A DNA stretch of 64,000 nucleotides from an uncultured Eubacteriales bacterium (lineage in GTDB: Bacteria; Bacillota; Clostridia; Oscillospirales; Acutalibacteraceae): assembly GCA_900315255.1 (NCBI GenBank), contig OMYH01000001.1, positions 1 to 64,000 of the forward strand. The letters are read 5' to 3'. Below the pieces are notes generated by a model, which saw only the letters and a program-made list of their open reading frames with translations, was not told where the DNA came from and ran no database searches. Position 1 is the stretch's first letter. Each line of letters begins with the position of its first letter. The position numbers were made by a program, and so were the translations under genes. Below, piece by piece: positions 24,182-32,007 of the stretch.

Positions 24182-26024
24182 ACTGTATAAGGTCTATGAA
24201 CTTGCGGCTTGTACTGATGACGGGAAGAATATGCTGCCGATCTCTCATTCAACAGCTCAGGCTCAGTTAGAAGTAACAGTAAATGAAGACGGGGATTTTG
24301 TCAGTGCAGAAATTGTAAATAAGGAAGATGCTAAAACCATCATACCCGTAACAGAGGATTCTGCTGCCCGCAGTAACGGAATAACTCCCATGCCGCTGGC
24401 GGATAAACTTGTATATATCGCAGGAGATTACGGAAGGTATTCCGAAGGTAAGCGCTCGGATAATGCCGATTATTATAACGCATATATGAAACAGCTTGGC
24501 GATTGGTGCGACAGCGATTATTCTCATTATGCAATAAGAGCTATCCGCACTTATCTTTCAAAGAAAGAACTTATCAAAGATCTTGTTGGCAGCGGAGTAA
24601 TAATACTTGATGAAAAGACCGGAAAGTTAAGCAACAAAAAATTTGGTGCAGTATCGCAGGAAGACGCTTTTGTAAGATTCATTGTCAGCGGGGAAAACGG
24701 CATATGTAATACATGGGAGGATTCCGGATTGCGTGATTGTTTTAGAAAGTATTATGAAGAATCACTCGGTGATGAAAGCTTATGTTATGCCGACGGAACA
24801 ATGGCGGCAGCTACATACAAGCACCCTGCCAAAATAAGAAACAGCAGAGATCAAGCGAAGCTTATTTCGGCAAACGATACATCTAACTATACATTCCGAG
24901 GACGATTCTCAACTAAAGAGGAAGCTGTTTCGGTAAGCTATGAGTATTCACAAAAGATGCATAATGCTCTGAAATGGCTGATAGAGCGAGAGCTTGTGAC
25001 AAGGTCTGACGGTAAAGGGAAGACGATAACTTTCAATCCGATGGCTTTTGATTCTCTGACTCTGATAGTGTGGAACAGTGCATTGAAATTTGTTCCGAGT
25101 GTGATCGAATCAGCTTTTGAAGTGATCGAAGAGGAATACAGCTCAGTTCCGGAGTTCTCGAAGATGATCCACAAAAAGCTGATGGGCGGAAAGGCGGAAT
25201 TTAAACCCGACAGCAAGGTCATGTTAATGGGACTGGACGCTGCAACCCCCGGCAGACTGTCGATCGCAATGTATACCGAGCTTTCGGAATCACAGTTTGC
25301 TGCCAATCTGGAAAAATGGCATAAGAACACAGCTTGGTGGCGATTTAACACGAAGCTGAAAAAAACGATCCCCGATTCATGCAGTCTTCTGCAAATCGCA
25401 AACTGTCTGTACGGAACGGAGAAGGAAGGACGCCTTGAGTGTGATAAAAAGCTGCTCAAAGCTACGATACTTCGCTTATTGCCGTGCGTATCGGAAGGCA
25501 GAAAGATTCCGAGAGATATTGTCACAACTCTGGTGAACAGAGCGGCAACACCGTTGTCATTTGAGAAGGAGTATAATCACAGGATTATCGTTGAAAATGC
25601 CTGCGCGCTTATTTCCAAAGAATATAAAGATTATAACAAAGGAGAGATCAGGATGGCTTACGATCCAAATTGTACCGACCGCAGTTATCTTTTCGGATGC
25701 TTGCTTGCAATAGCCGATAAAGCCGAAAGAGATACATATGAAAAGGACGAAAAACGTATTACAAACGCAAGACGTTTGTGGAATGCTTTTTCCGCAAGAC
25801 CTTATCAGACATGGCAGATCATCGAAGAAAGGCTTGAACCGTATCTTGAAAAAGAGCCTTGGGTAATGACAAAATACACAAAGCGCCTTAATGAGATAAT
25901 GGCAAAACTTTCACTCAAGGACTTTGCCGATAACAGCAAGCTTTCGCCTATGTATCTGATAGGATATCATCACTACGATACGATGCTCCGGAACGGAAAA
26001 GAAGAAATCAACGAGGAGGAATAA
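24165..26024 (+). CDS. cas8c: CRISPR-associated Cas8c (Csd1), type I-C large subunit
   Basis: 619 residues from ATG 24165, with GGGAGGTGAG just upstream; the frame is open earlier only because it overlaps cas5c. Cas8c is the large Cascade subunit that reads the PAM. Family features include YELAACTDDGKNMLPISHST, the MPLADKLVYIAGDYG block, LKWLIERELVT, VIVWNSA-like LTLIVWNSALKF, MLMGLDAATPGRLSIAMYTE, WHKNTAWWRF and PRDIVTTLVNRAATPLSFE. Length is normal and no frameshift is seen. Stop is 3 bp before cas7c. Confidence 0.93.
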   Translation: MSWTNELYKVYELAACTDDGKNMLPISHSTAQAQLEVTVNEDGDFVSAEIVNKEDAKTIIPVTEDSAARSNGITPMPLADKLVYIAGDYGRYSEGKRSDNADYYNAYMKQLGDWCDSDYSHYAIRAIRTYLSKKELIKDLVGSGVIILDEKTGKLSNKKFGAVSQEDAFVRFIVSGENGICNTWEDSGLRDCFRKYYEESLGDESLCYADGTMAAATYKHPAKIRNSRDQAKLISANDTSNYTFRGRFSTKEEAVSVSYEYSQKMHNALKWLIERELVTRSDGKGKTITFNPMAFDSLTLIVWNSALKFVPSVIESAFEVIEEEYSSVPEFSKMIHKKLMGGKAEFKPDSKVMLMGLDAATPGRLSIAMYTELSESQFAANLEKWHKNTAWWRFNTKLKKTIPDSCSLLQIANCLYGTEKEGRLECDKKLLKATILRLLPCVSEGRKIPRDIVTTLVNRAATPLSFEKEYNHRIIVENACALISKEYKDYNKGEIRMAYDPNCTDRSYLFGCLLAIADKAERDTYEKDEKRITNARRLWNAFSARPYQTWQIIEERLEPYLEKEPWVMTKYTKRLNEIMAKLSLKDFADNSKLSPMYLIGYHHYDTMLRNGKEEINEEE

Positions 26025-26027
26025 AAA

Positions 26028-26885
26028 ATGGCAGTACTTCAGAATAAGATCGATTTTTCGGTGATAATAACCGCAAAAAATGCAAACCCCAACGGTGATC
26101 CCCTGAACGGTAATCGTCCGAGGGAAAACTATGACGGCTACGGCGAGATAAGTGATGTTTGTATCAAGAGGAAGATCCGCAATCGTCTTCAGGATATGGG
26201 CGAAAAGATCTTCGTGCAGTCCGACGACAAACGTAATGATGAGTTTAAGAGCCTTCATGATCGGGCAAAGGGCTGCGAGACTCTTGCGGCGCTAAGCAAG
26301 CAGAAGAACACCAATCGTGATGAATACGCAAAAGCTGCTTGTAATGAATGGATAGATGTACGGAGCTTCGGGCAGGTGTTTGCATTCAAGGGTGACCCCG
26401 TTTCTGTCGGCGTAAGAGGACCTGTGACTATTCAGCAGGCTGTAAGTGTGACGCCGATAGACATAACAAGTATGCAGATAACCAAAAGCGTTAACGGTGA
26501 AAGCGGAAAAGAGGGCAAGGCTTCTGATACTATGGGAACAAAGCACAGGGTCGATTTCGGAGTGTATGTAGCTCACGGCAGTATCAACGTACAGCTCGCA
26601 GAGAAAACAGGTTTTACAGAAGAGGATGCCGAAAAAATAAAGCTTGCGCTTGAAACGCTGTTTGAAAACGACTGTTCTTCCGCAAGACCCGAAGGCAGCA
26701 TGGAGGTCAGGCGGTTGTATTGGTATAAGCATGAAGGCAAAACACCAAAGTATTCTTCTGCAAAAGTACATCGTCTGCTTAGCGTAACTCTGAAAGACGG
26801 TGTTGACAGACCCGGATGCTTTGAGGATTATGATATTAAGCTTGAAAAAGCCGAAGGATTGGAGCCGGAGATATTTGAGGGCTGA
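26028..26885 (+). CDS. cas7c: CRISPR-associated Cas7c (Csd2), type I-C backbone subunit
   Basis: 285 residues, normal length, with GAGGAGG upstream. Cas7 forms the filament that holds the crRNA spacer in Cascade. Recognised by NKIDFSVIITAKNANPNGDP then LNGNRPREN near the N terminus, DVCIKRKIRNRLQDMG, the SVGVRGPVTIQQAVSVTPID block and DFGVYVAHGSINVQLAEKTG. The coding frame is intact. Separated by 1 bp from cas4. Confidence 0.96.
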   Translation: MAVLQNKIDFSVIITAKNANPNGDPLNGNRPRENYDGYGEISDVCIKRKIRNRLQDMGEKIFVQSDDKRNDEFKSLHDRAKGCETLAALSKQKNTNRDEYAKAACNEWIDVRSFGQVFAFKGDPVSVGVRGPVTIQQAVSVTPIDITSMQITKSVNGESGKEGKASDTMGTKHRVDFGVYVAHGSINVQLAEKTGFTEEDAEKIKLALETLFENDCSSARPEGSMEVRRLYWYKHEGKTPKYSSAKVHRLLSVTLKDGVDRPGCFEDYDIKLEKAEGLEPEIFEG

Positions 26886-26886
26886 T

Positions 26887-27633
26887 ATGTACAGCGAAGA
26901 TGAATACCTCATGCTGTCGGGACTGCAGCATTTTGTGTTTTGCCGCAGGCAATGGGCGCTGATCCATATCGAACAGCAGTGGGAAGAGAATTATCGTACA
27001 GCTGACGGACAAGTTATGCATAGAAATGTCCATGACGCAGACTTCCGCGAAAAACGAGGGGATACCATTATAGCGAGAGCTATGGCTGTATCTTCTTCAA
27101 GGCTTGGGATCAGCGGAGAGTGTGATGTGGTTGAGTTCCGTAAAAGCAAAGACGGAATTGAGCTTTTTGGCGTTGAAGGTAAATATGACGTGATACCTAT
27201 CGAATACAAGAGAGGTTCGCCAAAAGAGAACAGCAGCGATATTATGCAGCTTGCGGCACAGGCTATGTGTCTTGAAGAGATGCTTTGCTGTGATATAAGC
27301 GCGGGTTATCTTTATTACGGAGAGATCCGCAGACGAACAAAGGTGGTAATAGACGCCGGACTTCGTGAGCGCACGGAAAAAGCAATAGAAGAGATGCACG
27401 AACTTTATCGGAAGCAGTATACACCCAAAGTCAAGCGCACAAAAGCCTGCATGCTGTTCAAAAGGTACTGTCTCTCCCCACACGGGGAGAGTGGATTGAA
27501 ATCCGATAGTAACACAAGTGCCAGACCCGGAAAGAGTCTCTCCCCACACGGGGAGAGTGGATTGAAATTTTGTAATTCGATGTTATTAACAGAAGGCTGG
27601 GACGTCTCTCCCCACACGGGGAGAGTGGATTGA
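26887..27633 (+). CDS. cas4: CRISPR-associated Cas4, 3' end replaced by the CRISPR array
   Basis: Starts at ATG 26887, one base after the cas7c stop. Cas4 is a RecB-type nuclease that trims prespacers with Cas1-Cas2. Present: LSGLQHFVFCRRQWALIHIE (first Cys ligand), HRNVHD, GISGECDVVEF (catalytic Asp) and PIEYKRG (catalytic E-x-K). The C-terminal three-Cys cluster is not complete: after KVKRTKAC and MLFKRY the frame enters the first CRISPR repeat at 27470 and reads through three repeats (LSPHGESGLK twice) to a TGA at 27633. The native stop, cas1, cas2 and the leader are gone. Fe-S binding and activity are doubtful. Confidence 0.88.
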   Translation: MYSEDEYLMLSGLQHFVFCRRQWALIHIEQQWEENYRTADGQVMHRNVHDADFREKRGDTIIARAMAVSSSRLGISGECDVVEFRKSKDGIELFGVEGKYDVIPIEYKRGSPKENSSDIMQLAAQAMCLEEMLCCDISAGYLYYGEIRRRTKVVIDAGLRERTEKAIEEMHELYRKQYTPKVKRTKACMLFKRYCLSPHGESGLKSDSNTSARPGKSLSPHGESGLKFCNSMLLTEGWDVSPHTGRVD

Positions 27634-27905
27634 AATAAAGTATAAAGATCCCGACATAAAAATAAAGGAAGTCTCTCCCCACACGGGGAGAGTGGATTGA
27701 AATGGAGGATTAGTGAGAACATTATCGGCAGGGAAAAGGTCTCTCCCCACACGGGGAGAGTGGATTGAAATCGCTAATTACAACCATTGATGATGTAACC
27801 ATGTTGTCTCTCCCCACACGGGGAGAGTGGATTGAAATTGAATAAATAGGTCTACGCCCTCTCTCACCATATGTCTCTCCCCACACGGGGAGAGTGGATT
27901 GAAAT
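27470..27905 (+). CRISPR. Type I-C CRISPR array, seven identical 33-bp repeats, no leader
   Basis: Repeats start at 27470, 27536, 27604, 27671, 27739, 27806 and 27873. Each begins GTCTCTCCCC, has a CTCTCCCC/GGGGAGAG hairpin and ends GTGGATTGAAAT, the type I-C form. Six spacers are 33, 35, 34, 35, 34 and 34 bp and all differ. All repeats look identical, including the last. The array follows the cas4 frame directly with no AT-rich leader. Orientation (plus strand) is set by the GATTGAAA end as 5' handle. Transcription would have to come from the cas genes. Confidence 0.97.
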
Positions 27906-28097
27906 CACGTGGGTATGTTAGTTATTTATTTATTTTATCGTCCGTGCCGCTTGATCTGCTGCTGTTAGAATTTTGGGTGTTTTTTGACTGGACGGATGTT
28001 GACAATTCCACCCTGTTTGTTATTTCCGAACCGTCAGAAACCAATATCGAACAAAAACTGATCAAGATCATATTGCTTACTGTATAGGACTTGTTTA
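27906..28097. other. Non-coding stretch after the array
   Basis: About 190 bp. The plus-strand frame from 27899 starts inside the last repeat and has no ribosome binding site, so I do not call it a gene. No leader, cas gene fragment, tRNA or repeat was recognised. Confidence 0.5.
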
Positions 28098-28292
28098 TCA
28101 TCTATTCCGAGATATTATAATTATTTGCATTGTAACAAAATCAAACTGCTTATAATGATGTTTGGAATCGGTTATTATTTCGTTGGCTTCTTCCTGTTCG
28201 CAGAATGCTTTTTGCCACTTGATTCTTTCTAAAAGGTAATTCCTGTAAACATCGCCGCAAAACATATCCATATAATCGCTCCTTGACAGCAT
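28098..28292 (-). CDS. Small hypothetical protein (possibly a fragment)
   Basis: 64 residues, with GGAG eight bases before ATG 28292. The sequence MLSRSDYMDMFCGDVYRNYL then LERIKWQKAFCEQEEAN looks protein-like and helical; the tail (FVTMQIIIISRNR) looks like chance read-out. No family recognised. It lies among decayed minus-strand frames beside the CRISPR array, so it may be a remnant. Confidence 0.4.
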   Translation of the reverse strand: MLSRSDYMDMFCGDVYRNYLLERIKWQKAFCEQEEANEIITDSKHHYKQFDFVTMQIIIISRNR

Positions 28293-28327
28293 GGTTTTTC
28301 TCCCGAACTGTGATTCATTATAAAAAT

Positions 28328-28360
28328 ACCGCCGAGCATTAAGCCGGGCGGTTTTGTGTT
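28328..28360. terminator. Hairpin at the end of the minus-strand remnant
   Basis: ACCGCC and GGCGGT arms, with a T run on both strands (ATTTTTA on the minus strand, TTTTG on the plus). It immediately follows the HEHSI stop on the minus strand. Confidence 0.6.
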
Positions 28361-28791
28361 ATATTGAATGCTCATGTCTTTCTTCATCTCGTCGTGCCAA
28401 TTCGTTCAATTTTTCAATAGTTTTTACAGCTTCGGGCGGTGCTTTTTCTGTTGCTATATAGTCACCATTGGGTGCTTTTGTATACAAATCATAATGACCT
28501 TAATTCATATATCAAGATTTCCTGATTATTTTTTATATGTTCTGCAATATCCTTCAATACTTGAACATCACCGCAATATGTGTCAAACCCACCGCATTTG
28601 CTGCCCTTTACATTGGCAAAAGCTATCCCATATTCGGATAAATTATCGGTGAACGCTTTCAATTTGTCACTCGTTATTTGAGTTCTGATATTGCGAGTGT
28701 CTCTAAAGCCTTTTGGAAACTGAGCTTTCATGTTTTGCATTACATTAATCTGTAAAATCTGTGCCTGCTCTTTTGTGAACCTTGTCGGCAA
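28359..28791 (-). pseudogene. Frameshifted small gene of unknown function
   Basis: Two frames look like one protein. The upstream part (28489-28791, nominal TTG start) reads TRFTKEQAQILQINVMQNMK, NIRTQITSDKLKAFTDN, AFANVKGSKCGGFDTYCGDV and ends IYELRSL then stop. The second part in another frame (28359-28499) reads GHYDLYTKAPNGDYIATEKA, PPEAVKTIEKLNEL and RRDEERHEHSI then stop. Joining them near 28500 needs a 1-2 base change. Small proteins of this look occur in mobile elements; I cannot name a family. Confidence 0.5.
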
Positions 28792-29017
28792 GTGTCAAAA
28801 CAACCTGATCAAAGGCATCTCTATATAATATCAAATTATTACGATGATCCGGCGGACGATAACGGAAATTATAATTATTGGATTTACCATGCTCAATCAG
28901 TCTGAAAAACAATGGCAATCTGCGGTATTTGCAGGCTGCCATTTTAAATTGATAATAAAACAATGTGTAAAATTCCACATGAATTCCTAAAACATTCCCT
29001 TTTAATTCCAAAGACAC
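28745..29017 (-). CDS. Hypothetical ORF, weak support
   Basis: 90 codons (MSLELKGNVLGIHVEFYTLF onward). The part FRYRPPDHRNNLILYRDAFD looks protein-like, but no family or good ribosome binding site is seen and its end overlaps the frameshifted gene in another frame. Possibly part of the same decayed locus. Confidence 0.3.
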   Translation of the reverse strand: MSLELKGNVLGIHVEFYTLFYYQFKMAACKYRRLPLFFRLIEHGKSNNYNFRYRPPDHRNNLILYRDAFDQVVLTLADKVHKRAGTDFTD

Positions 29018-29061
29018 ACGGTATAATACAGATAATCCAAACAGAAACGAGGTAAATTATC

Positions 29062-30477
29062 ATGAAAAAAACTACTCTTAATATTATCATAGCAGCAATA
29101 CTTGCAGGCGCTGTATTGGCAGGCTGTTCATCAAGAATCGAAGAAACGGCTGACAGCGGCATAGTGAACACAGTGGCAGTTACTGCGATCGAAGAAACAT
29201 CGGCAAGCGGCGAAGAGATCACAGATGAAGCAAGCGAGGATAACGACAGCACCGTCAGTCAGCCTGTATTTTCCAAGCAGAGCGATACCACAGGTTCAAC
29301 ATCTTCTTCCTCGGGGAACGGCACACAGAGCGGGGATAGCGAAACCGCAGAAAGCACAGTCGTAAGTTCTTCCACGGACGCAGTTGTTACCGAGATCTCT
29401 CTTAACACCTCCGGCATTCTTGATACAACCGATATGTTTAGTACGAGAGATCTCACTCAAACAGCAGATTTGTCCTCTGCAAAGTCGGTCACGGTATCTG
29501 ACGGCAAAACGATCGAGATCACCGAAGAAGGAGTCTACGTTATAAGCGGAACAGCAAAGGACTGCACGATAAAGGTAAATGCAGACAGCTCTTCAAAGAT
29601 CCAGCTTGTGCTTGACGGCGTAACGATCACTAACAGCAGCACGCCCGCAATTTATGTGGTATCTGCAGATAAATGCTTTGTTACCACGACAGACAGCGAA
29701 AACACCCTGACCGTTACCGGGACATTCACAGCCGACGGCGAGACTAACACGGACGCTGTTATTTTCTCAAAGGACGACCTTGTTCTTAACGGATCGGGCA
29801 CTCTCAATATTACCTCAACCGACAACGGTATTTCCGGCAAGGATGATATAAAGATCACGGGAGGAGCTTATAACATCACAAGTACGGCGGATGCGATCGA
29901 AGCAAATGATTCGATCAGAATATGCGGCGGCACATTCAATATAACATCTTCAAAAGACGGCCTGCACAGCGAAAACGATGAGGACGACACGCAGGGATAT
30001 ATCTTCATCTCGTCAGGCAGCTTCACGATCAATGCTTCGGGCGACGCAATTCAGGCGACAACGGCGGTTCAGATCGACGGAGGTACATTTAATCTGACAG
30101 CTTCGGAAGGCATTGAGGGTACATATGTGCAGATAAACGACGGCTCTGTCTATATTTCGGCATCCGATGACGGAATTAACGGCTCACAGAAAAGCAGATC
30201 TTATTCTACGCCTGTTATCGAGATCAACGGCGGAGAAATCACGATAGTTATGGGACCGGGTGATACGGACGCTGTCGACGTAAACGGAAATGTAATAGTC
30301 AGCGGCGGTACGATCGACATCACGGGGCAGTCTTCCTTTGACTACGACGGCACGGCACAGTACAACGGCGGCACGATCATCATAAACGGCTCACAGGTCA
30401 ACGCTATCCCACAGTCTATGATGGGCGGCGGAATGGGCGGCGGAATGTTCGGCGGCCGAGGCGGAAGAGGCTTCTGA
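29062..30477 (+). CDS. Carbohydrate-binding beta-helix lipoprotein (Cthe_2159/DUF4353 type)
   Basis: 471 residues, with ACGAGGTAAA upstream. Lipobox LAGC (Cys near residue 22), then a Ser/Thr/Glu linker to about 110. Residues about 130-440 form a repetitive parallel beta-helix: VSDGKTIEITEEGVYVISGT, KIQLVLDGVTITNSSTPAIY, then repeated GISGKDDIKITGGAYNITST, AIEANDSIRICGGTFNITSS and similar rungs. This is the pattern of the Cthe_2159 family, described as binding acidic polysaccharides. The tail is Gly/Met-rich (MMGGGMGGGMFGGRGGRGF). It has its own -10 (TATAAT near 29021). A surface polysaccharide-binding role is inferred. Confidence 0.88.
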   Translation: MKKTTLNIIIAAILAGAVLAGCSSRIEETADSGIVNTVAVTAIEETSASGEEITDEASEDNDSTVSQPVFSKQSDTTGSTSSSSGNGTQSGDSETAESTVVSSSTDAVVTEISLNTSGILDTTDMFSTRDLTQTADLSSAKSVTVSDGKTIEITEEGVYVISGTAKDCTIKVNADSSSKIQLVLDGVTITNSSTPAIYVVSADKCFVTTTDSENTLTVTGTFTADGETNTDAVIFSKDDLVLNGSGTLNITSTDNGISGKDDIKITGGAYNITSTADAIEANDSIRICGGTFNITSSKDGLHSENDEDDTQGYIFISSGSFTINASGDAIQATTAVQIDGGTFNLTASEGIEGTYVQINDGSVYISASDDGINGSQKSRSYSTPVIEINGGEITIVMGPGDTDAVDVNGNVIVSGGTIDITGQSSFDYDGTAQYNGGTIIINGSQVNAIPQSMMGGGMGGGMFGGRGGRGF

Positions 30478-30523
30478 CAACAAGTATCATATCCTCAATT
30501 AGCGGGATTAATGATATAAAAAA

Positions 30524-30679
30524 TTAAGGAGACACTGATTAAATCGAGTGCCGAAGTTGCGCCGTCAGATTTTCAGACAAATTGTTCGAAAAATCTGCAG
30601 GAATACTGACGTATTTCAAGGAATGCAAGCAAATTTGGTGCTCAGTCCGAAGGACGTGATTTATTCAGTGGTTCCTTAA
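30524..30679 (+). mobile_element. MITE-like element, copy 1
   Basis: About 156 bp bounded by inverted ends: TTAAGGAGACACTGATTAAA on the left and TTATTCAGTGGTTCCTTAA on the right, with TTAA at both edges. Internal blocks GTGCCGAAGTTGCGCCGTCA, ATACTGACGTATTTCAA and TTTGGTGCTCAGTCCGAAGG are shared with copies at 33479 and 38090. No coding capacity. Confidence 0.85.
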
Positions 30680-30726
30680 GGCGCTGCCTCTGTGTGGCGT
30701 TGCCTTAAAGAAAGGAAATGGTCAAA

Positions 30727-31200
30727 ATGAAAAACAAAAAGGCTTTGGCGGCTGTCTTTATTCTTGCATCAATGACGCTTACAGGAGGTTCGCTTGCCGC
30801 ATGCGCAGCCGAAACATCTTCTGCAAGCTCCGCAGGAAATGATACAAGTTCGGTAACGCAGAAGGTCGGCTCCGACAAGAAGGAATCCGGGGGCGGGACC
30901 TCCGGGAAAAAGCATAAGGGCAAAAAAACAAAAACGACCGATGACACCGAGGACACCGCTTCTGCTGACGGTACAAAAAAGCGCAGAAAGAAATCGGAAA
31001 ACACTGACAGCGATTCAACTACCGACAGTACCAAGAAGCGCAAAAAGAAGAGCGCCTCCGACGAGCAGAGAAGTACGTCAGGAGATTCAGGTAATTCAAG
31101 CAGCACACAAAAAGATAGTTCTTCAAAGTCAACATCAAGCAGCGCCGAAAAGAGCAGCGCATCAAGTCAGCCGACAAGTTCCTCGTCAAGCAGTAAGTAA
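30727..31200 (+). CDS. Secreted low-complexity Ser/Thr/Lys-rich protein, possible lipoprotein
   Basis: 157 residues from ATG 30727, about nine bases after AAAGGA; ATG 30718 is too close. The signal sequence ends in SLAAC, a lipobox-like site near residue 24. The rest is low complexity: blocks of basic residues (SGKKHKGKKTKTTDD, TKKRRKKSE, TKKRKKKSAS) alternate with Ser/Thr, ending in a long Ser/Gln/Lys tail. No globular domain or catalytic motif. It lies between MITE copy 1 and the two-component genes. Function unknown; a cell-wall-contacting role is only a guess. Confidence 0.7.
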   Translation: MKNKKALAAVFILASMTLTGGSLAACAAETSSASSAGNDTSSVTQKVGSDKKESGGGTSGKKHKGKKTKTTDDTEDTASADGTKKRRKKSENTDSDSTTDSTKKRKKKSASDEQRSTSGDSGNSSSTQKDSSSKSTSSSAEKSSASSQPTSSSSSSK

Positions 31201-31329
31201 CAATACAGATTCCGGATCGTTCATTATTGTGCGGTCCGGAAACCTGTTTAAATAATTGCTTCTCAACTCTATACATACAAAACTATTTGGTGTATAATAA
31301 GGGCAGCAACTTCCGGGAGGGAATAGAGG

Positions 31330-32007
31330 ATGTATAAGATCTTGATCGTTGACGATGAACCCGATATTATAGAGCTGTTAAGGCGTTATGCCGAGCGTGA
31401 GGGCTACGAGGTTACAAGCACAGACGACGGCTGCCGTGCGGTGAATCTTTGCCGCAGCAATGATTATGACGCTATCGTTATGGACGTTATGATGCCCGAT
31501 ATGGACGGCTTCACTGCCTGCAAGAAGATTCGGGAATTCAAGGATATTCCCGTTCTGATGCTCTCCGCAAGGGGAACCGAGTACGACAAGCTTTTTGGTT
31601 TTGAGGTAGGTGTGGACGACTATGTTACAAAACCGTTTTCTCCTAAGGAGATTATGGCGAGAATCAAAGTGATAATCAGCCGTCACAGCGCAAAGGATCC
31701 GACAAAAAACAGCCGTATCAACGCAGGCGGAATCGAAATAGATACGCTTGGTCACGATGTTTATATTGACGGTGAAAAGACTGATCTGACCGCCAAGGAG
31801 TACGGAATACTTGTTTATCTTATCGAAAACAAGGGTATCGTTTTGTCGAGAGATAAAATACTCAATGCTGTTTGGGGTTATGACTATTTCGGAGATGACA
31901 GAACGGTTGACTGGCAGATCAAGCTTTTAAGGAACAAGCTCGGAAATTACCGTGATATGATTCACACGATAAGAGGGGTGGGTTATAAATTTGAAGAAAA
32001 AACCTAA
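31330..32007 (+). CDS. OmpR/PhoB-family response regulator
   Basis: 225 residues, with CGGGAGGG upstream. Receiver domain 1-115: acidic pocket VDDEPD, phospho-acceptor Asp52 in VMDVMMPDMDGF, switch Ser in MLSARG and Lys in VTKPFSPKE. The C-terminal winged-helix DNA-binding domain (about 128-222) contains LTAKEYGILVYLIENKG, VLSRDKILNAVWGYDY, DDRTVDWQIKLLRNKLG and TIRGVGYKFE. Overlaps the downstream kinase gene by 17 bp, so the two are co-expressed as a cognate pair. Target genes are not evident. Confidence 0.96.
   Translation: MYKILIVDDEPDIIELLRRYAEREGYEVTSTDDGCRAVNLCRSNDYDAIVMDVMMPDMDGFTACKKIREFKDIPVLMLSARGTEYDKLFGFEVGVDDYVTKPFSPKEIMARIKVIISRHSAKDPTKNSRINAGGIEIDTLGHDVYIDGEKTDLTAKEYGILVYLIENKGIVLSRDKILNAVWGYDYFGDDRTVDWQIKLLRNKLGNYRDMIHTIRGVGYKFEEKT

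Noticed and set aside
27097-27752. Minus-strand ORFs containing repeated GERL/MGRD-type segments
   Set aside because: They are reverse reads of the CRISPR repeats and cas4; the apparent protein repeats come from the 33-bp repeats.
27899-28087. Plus-strand 62-codon ORF after the CRISPR array
   Set aside because: It starts inside the last repeat, has no ribosome binding site, and its sequence does not resemble a Cas protein or a known family.
30676-30712. Imperfect hairpin AAGGCGCTGCC/GGCGTTGCCTT before the Ser/Lys-rich gene
   Set aside because: The stem has several mismatches and no T-run; it may be part of the MITE edge or chance.
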